Of a stretch of 64,000 nucleotides of DNA, positions 63,106-64,000 are shown piece by piece. The DNA is from JAZGGS01 sp963714405 (GTDB lineage: Bacteria; Bacteroidota; Ignavibacteria; Ignavibacteriales; Ignavibacteriaceae). The translations under genes were made by a program, and so were the position numbers. The number at the start of each line of letters is the position of its first letter. The first letter of the stretch is position 1. Below the pieces are notes generated by a model that saw only the letters and a program-made list of their open reading frames with translations, was not told the origin of the DNA and made no database searches. The stretch lies in NCBI GenBank assembly GCA_963714405.1, contig CAVQOH010000001.1:496001-560000 (forward strand), in the 5' to 3' direction.

Positions 63106-64000
63106 TTAAAACTTTATATTATATCTGAATTTTATACCAAATTGATACTGCGTATAATCTTTCTCATCAGATAAGTATTCTCTGTTCTCTTCTGCGAGTG
63201 TTTCAGAATCTCTGTAAATCCAATTGAGAAAAGCACTTACAGAAAAATTCTTAAAAACCTGTAAATTATATGATGAATAAATTCTTATGCTTTTATCATC
63301 CCTTCCAGCATGGATAGGATCAAGTTCCAAAAAGTGATCCGTAGTATAAATACGCCTTATAAACTGAACAGTTATACCCACATCATTTTTTAATTTAAAA
63401 ACTTTTGGTAGAGTATAATCAGCACCAAAAATGTAAGTATGTTCAAGGTATGTTGCATCACCTCTTGTTGCAACTGCAGCTTCATCAAAATCATTTGCTT
63501 CATCAATTGCCTTTGCATCAGATGTAACATATCTATAACCGGCATCTACACTTAATTTTTTTGTAACTGATTGATAAATTCTGAAACCGTACAAGTAGTT
63601 ATCGCTGTCATATTCGGTATAGTGTTTATTATGAAAATATCTCATGTAAGAAAAATAAGTACGCAACTTCGTAGTTTTCCATGAAAAGTTATACTGTATC
63701 CAGGTACTGATGTCATCTTTAGAAAAAGCATAAGGAGTAAAAGCTTCTGGTGTATATCCAACTTGCTCAACCCAATCATCATCACGAAAATGTCTTATAT
63801 AGAAATCAGGAATGTATGAATATGAAAGATATACGCTTATCGATTTTGTAATACTCTGCCTCAAGTAAATATCGTACTGTTCCCAATTTTTTATTCCATT
63901 ATTTGCATAAGAATTGGAACTGTATTCCGCGCTTAATGTTGTTTTAAGTTTTCCAATAAATCTATTTGAATAAATTAATCCAACTGAATATGGAATAACC
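63106..64000 (-). CDS. Outer-membrane beta-barrel protein, N-terminus beyond the window
   Basis: The frame stays open to the right edge (about 297 codons visible), so the TTG at 63864 is not the start. The visible part has alternating strands with many Tyr, Phe and Trp (SVYLSYSYIPDFYIRHF, SWKTTKLRTYFSYMRYFHN, YSSYNLQVFKNFSVSAFLNWIY) and ends RYNIKF, a typical C-terminal barrel strand. It has no sorting tail. It is a large barrel of unknown role, upstream of the LVIVD lipoprotein and probably in one unit with it. Confidence 0.7.
   Translation of the reverse strand, partial: VIPYSVGLIYSNRFIGKLKTTLSAEYSSNSYANNGIKNWEQYDIYLRQSITKSISVYLSYSYIPDFYIRHFRDDDWVEQVGYTPEAFTPYAFSKDDISTWIQYNFSWKTTKLRTYFSYMRYFHNKHYTEYDSDNYLYGFRIYQSVTKKLSVDAGYRYVTSDAKAIDEANDFDEAAVATRGDATYLEHTYIFGADYTLPKVFKLKNDVGITVQFIRRIYTTDHFLELDPIHAGRDDKSIRIYSSYNLQVFKNFSVSAFLNWIYRDSETLAEENREYLSDEKDYTQYQFGIKFRYNIKF

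Noticed and set aside
1..64000. CRISPR arrays, IS elements or prophage
   Set aside because: No direct repeats with regular spacing, transposases, integrases or phage structural genes were found on reading both strands; this is a by-eye statement.

Overview
The window is AT-rich bacterial chromosome, probably from the Ignavibacteria/Chlorobi side of the Bacteroidota group. Three secreted proteins end in type IX secretion (T9SS) sorting or FlgD-like tails of the YPNPFNP type. There are PorV-family outer-membrane proteins and a gingipain-propeptide-like protein at the left edge. Two intergenic regions carry complete Bacteroidota-type promoters (TTTG, 20-21 nt, TAnnTTTG). TTG start codons are common. 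The taxonomic call is an inference from these traits; there is no rRNA in the window. I saw no prophage, insertion sequence or CRISPR array.

Layout. 1-14072 (minus) is a Wzx/Wzy-type surface polysaccharide locus: Wza-like export protein, Wzz-like chain-length protein, UDP-glucuronate decarboxylase, MurJ-like flippase, GT9, GNAT, methyltransferase, Wzy/WaaL-like polymerase, GT4, GT2, then a DegT aminotransferase and a phosphoglycosyl transferase with their own promoter. 14161-17797 (minus) holds ftsX, two lipoproteins (one apparently starting at ATT), a methyltransferase, recR and a YbaB-family gene. 17952-21197 (plus) is an operon with a decayed-looking PurC homologue, psd, pssA, purS, purQ and tatA. 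21271-29978 mixes T9SS cargo with sucD, ndk, a NamZ-like DUF1343 protein and a long NfeD protease.

30144-40785 (minus) is mostly housekeeping: yajC, tgt, a DCC protein, a CNNM/CorC transporter, a UbiA-type prenyltransferase, an acyl-CoA mutase whose specificity residues are those of isobutyryl-CoA mutase, mutL, a frameshifted folA, thyA and glycerate kinase. 40928-44536 (plus) is a second small glycan cluster (GT39-like, FemAB-like, GT4-like). 44557-50196 (minus) carries envelope proteins, including one intact and one multiply frameshifted PorV-family gene in tandem. 50257-56731 (minus) is a tight seven-gene unit: archease, rtcB, polysaccharide deacetylase, GT2, radical SAM/SPASM, a DUF1207-like barrel and an M50 protease. 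56865-64000 has a DMT transporter, a YwqK-like lipoprotein, a STAS protein, a pilin-like protein, tRNA-Gly(CCC), tRNA-Val(UAC), an HGSNAT-like membrane protein, a lipoprotein with an internal duplication, an LVIVD propeller and a partial outer-membrane barrel.

The most interesting items are the PurC-like pseudoenzyme occupying a purC-like position, the F80/Q198 mutase, the ATT-start lipoprotein, and the five single-base insertions in folA and the second porV copy. No single stretch is convincingly a wholly new defence or mobile system.
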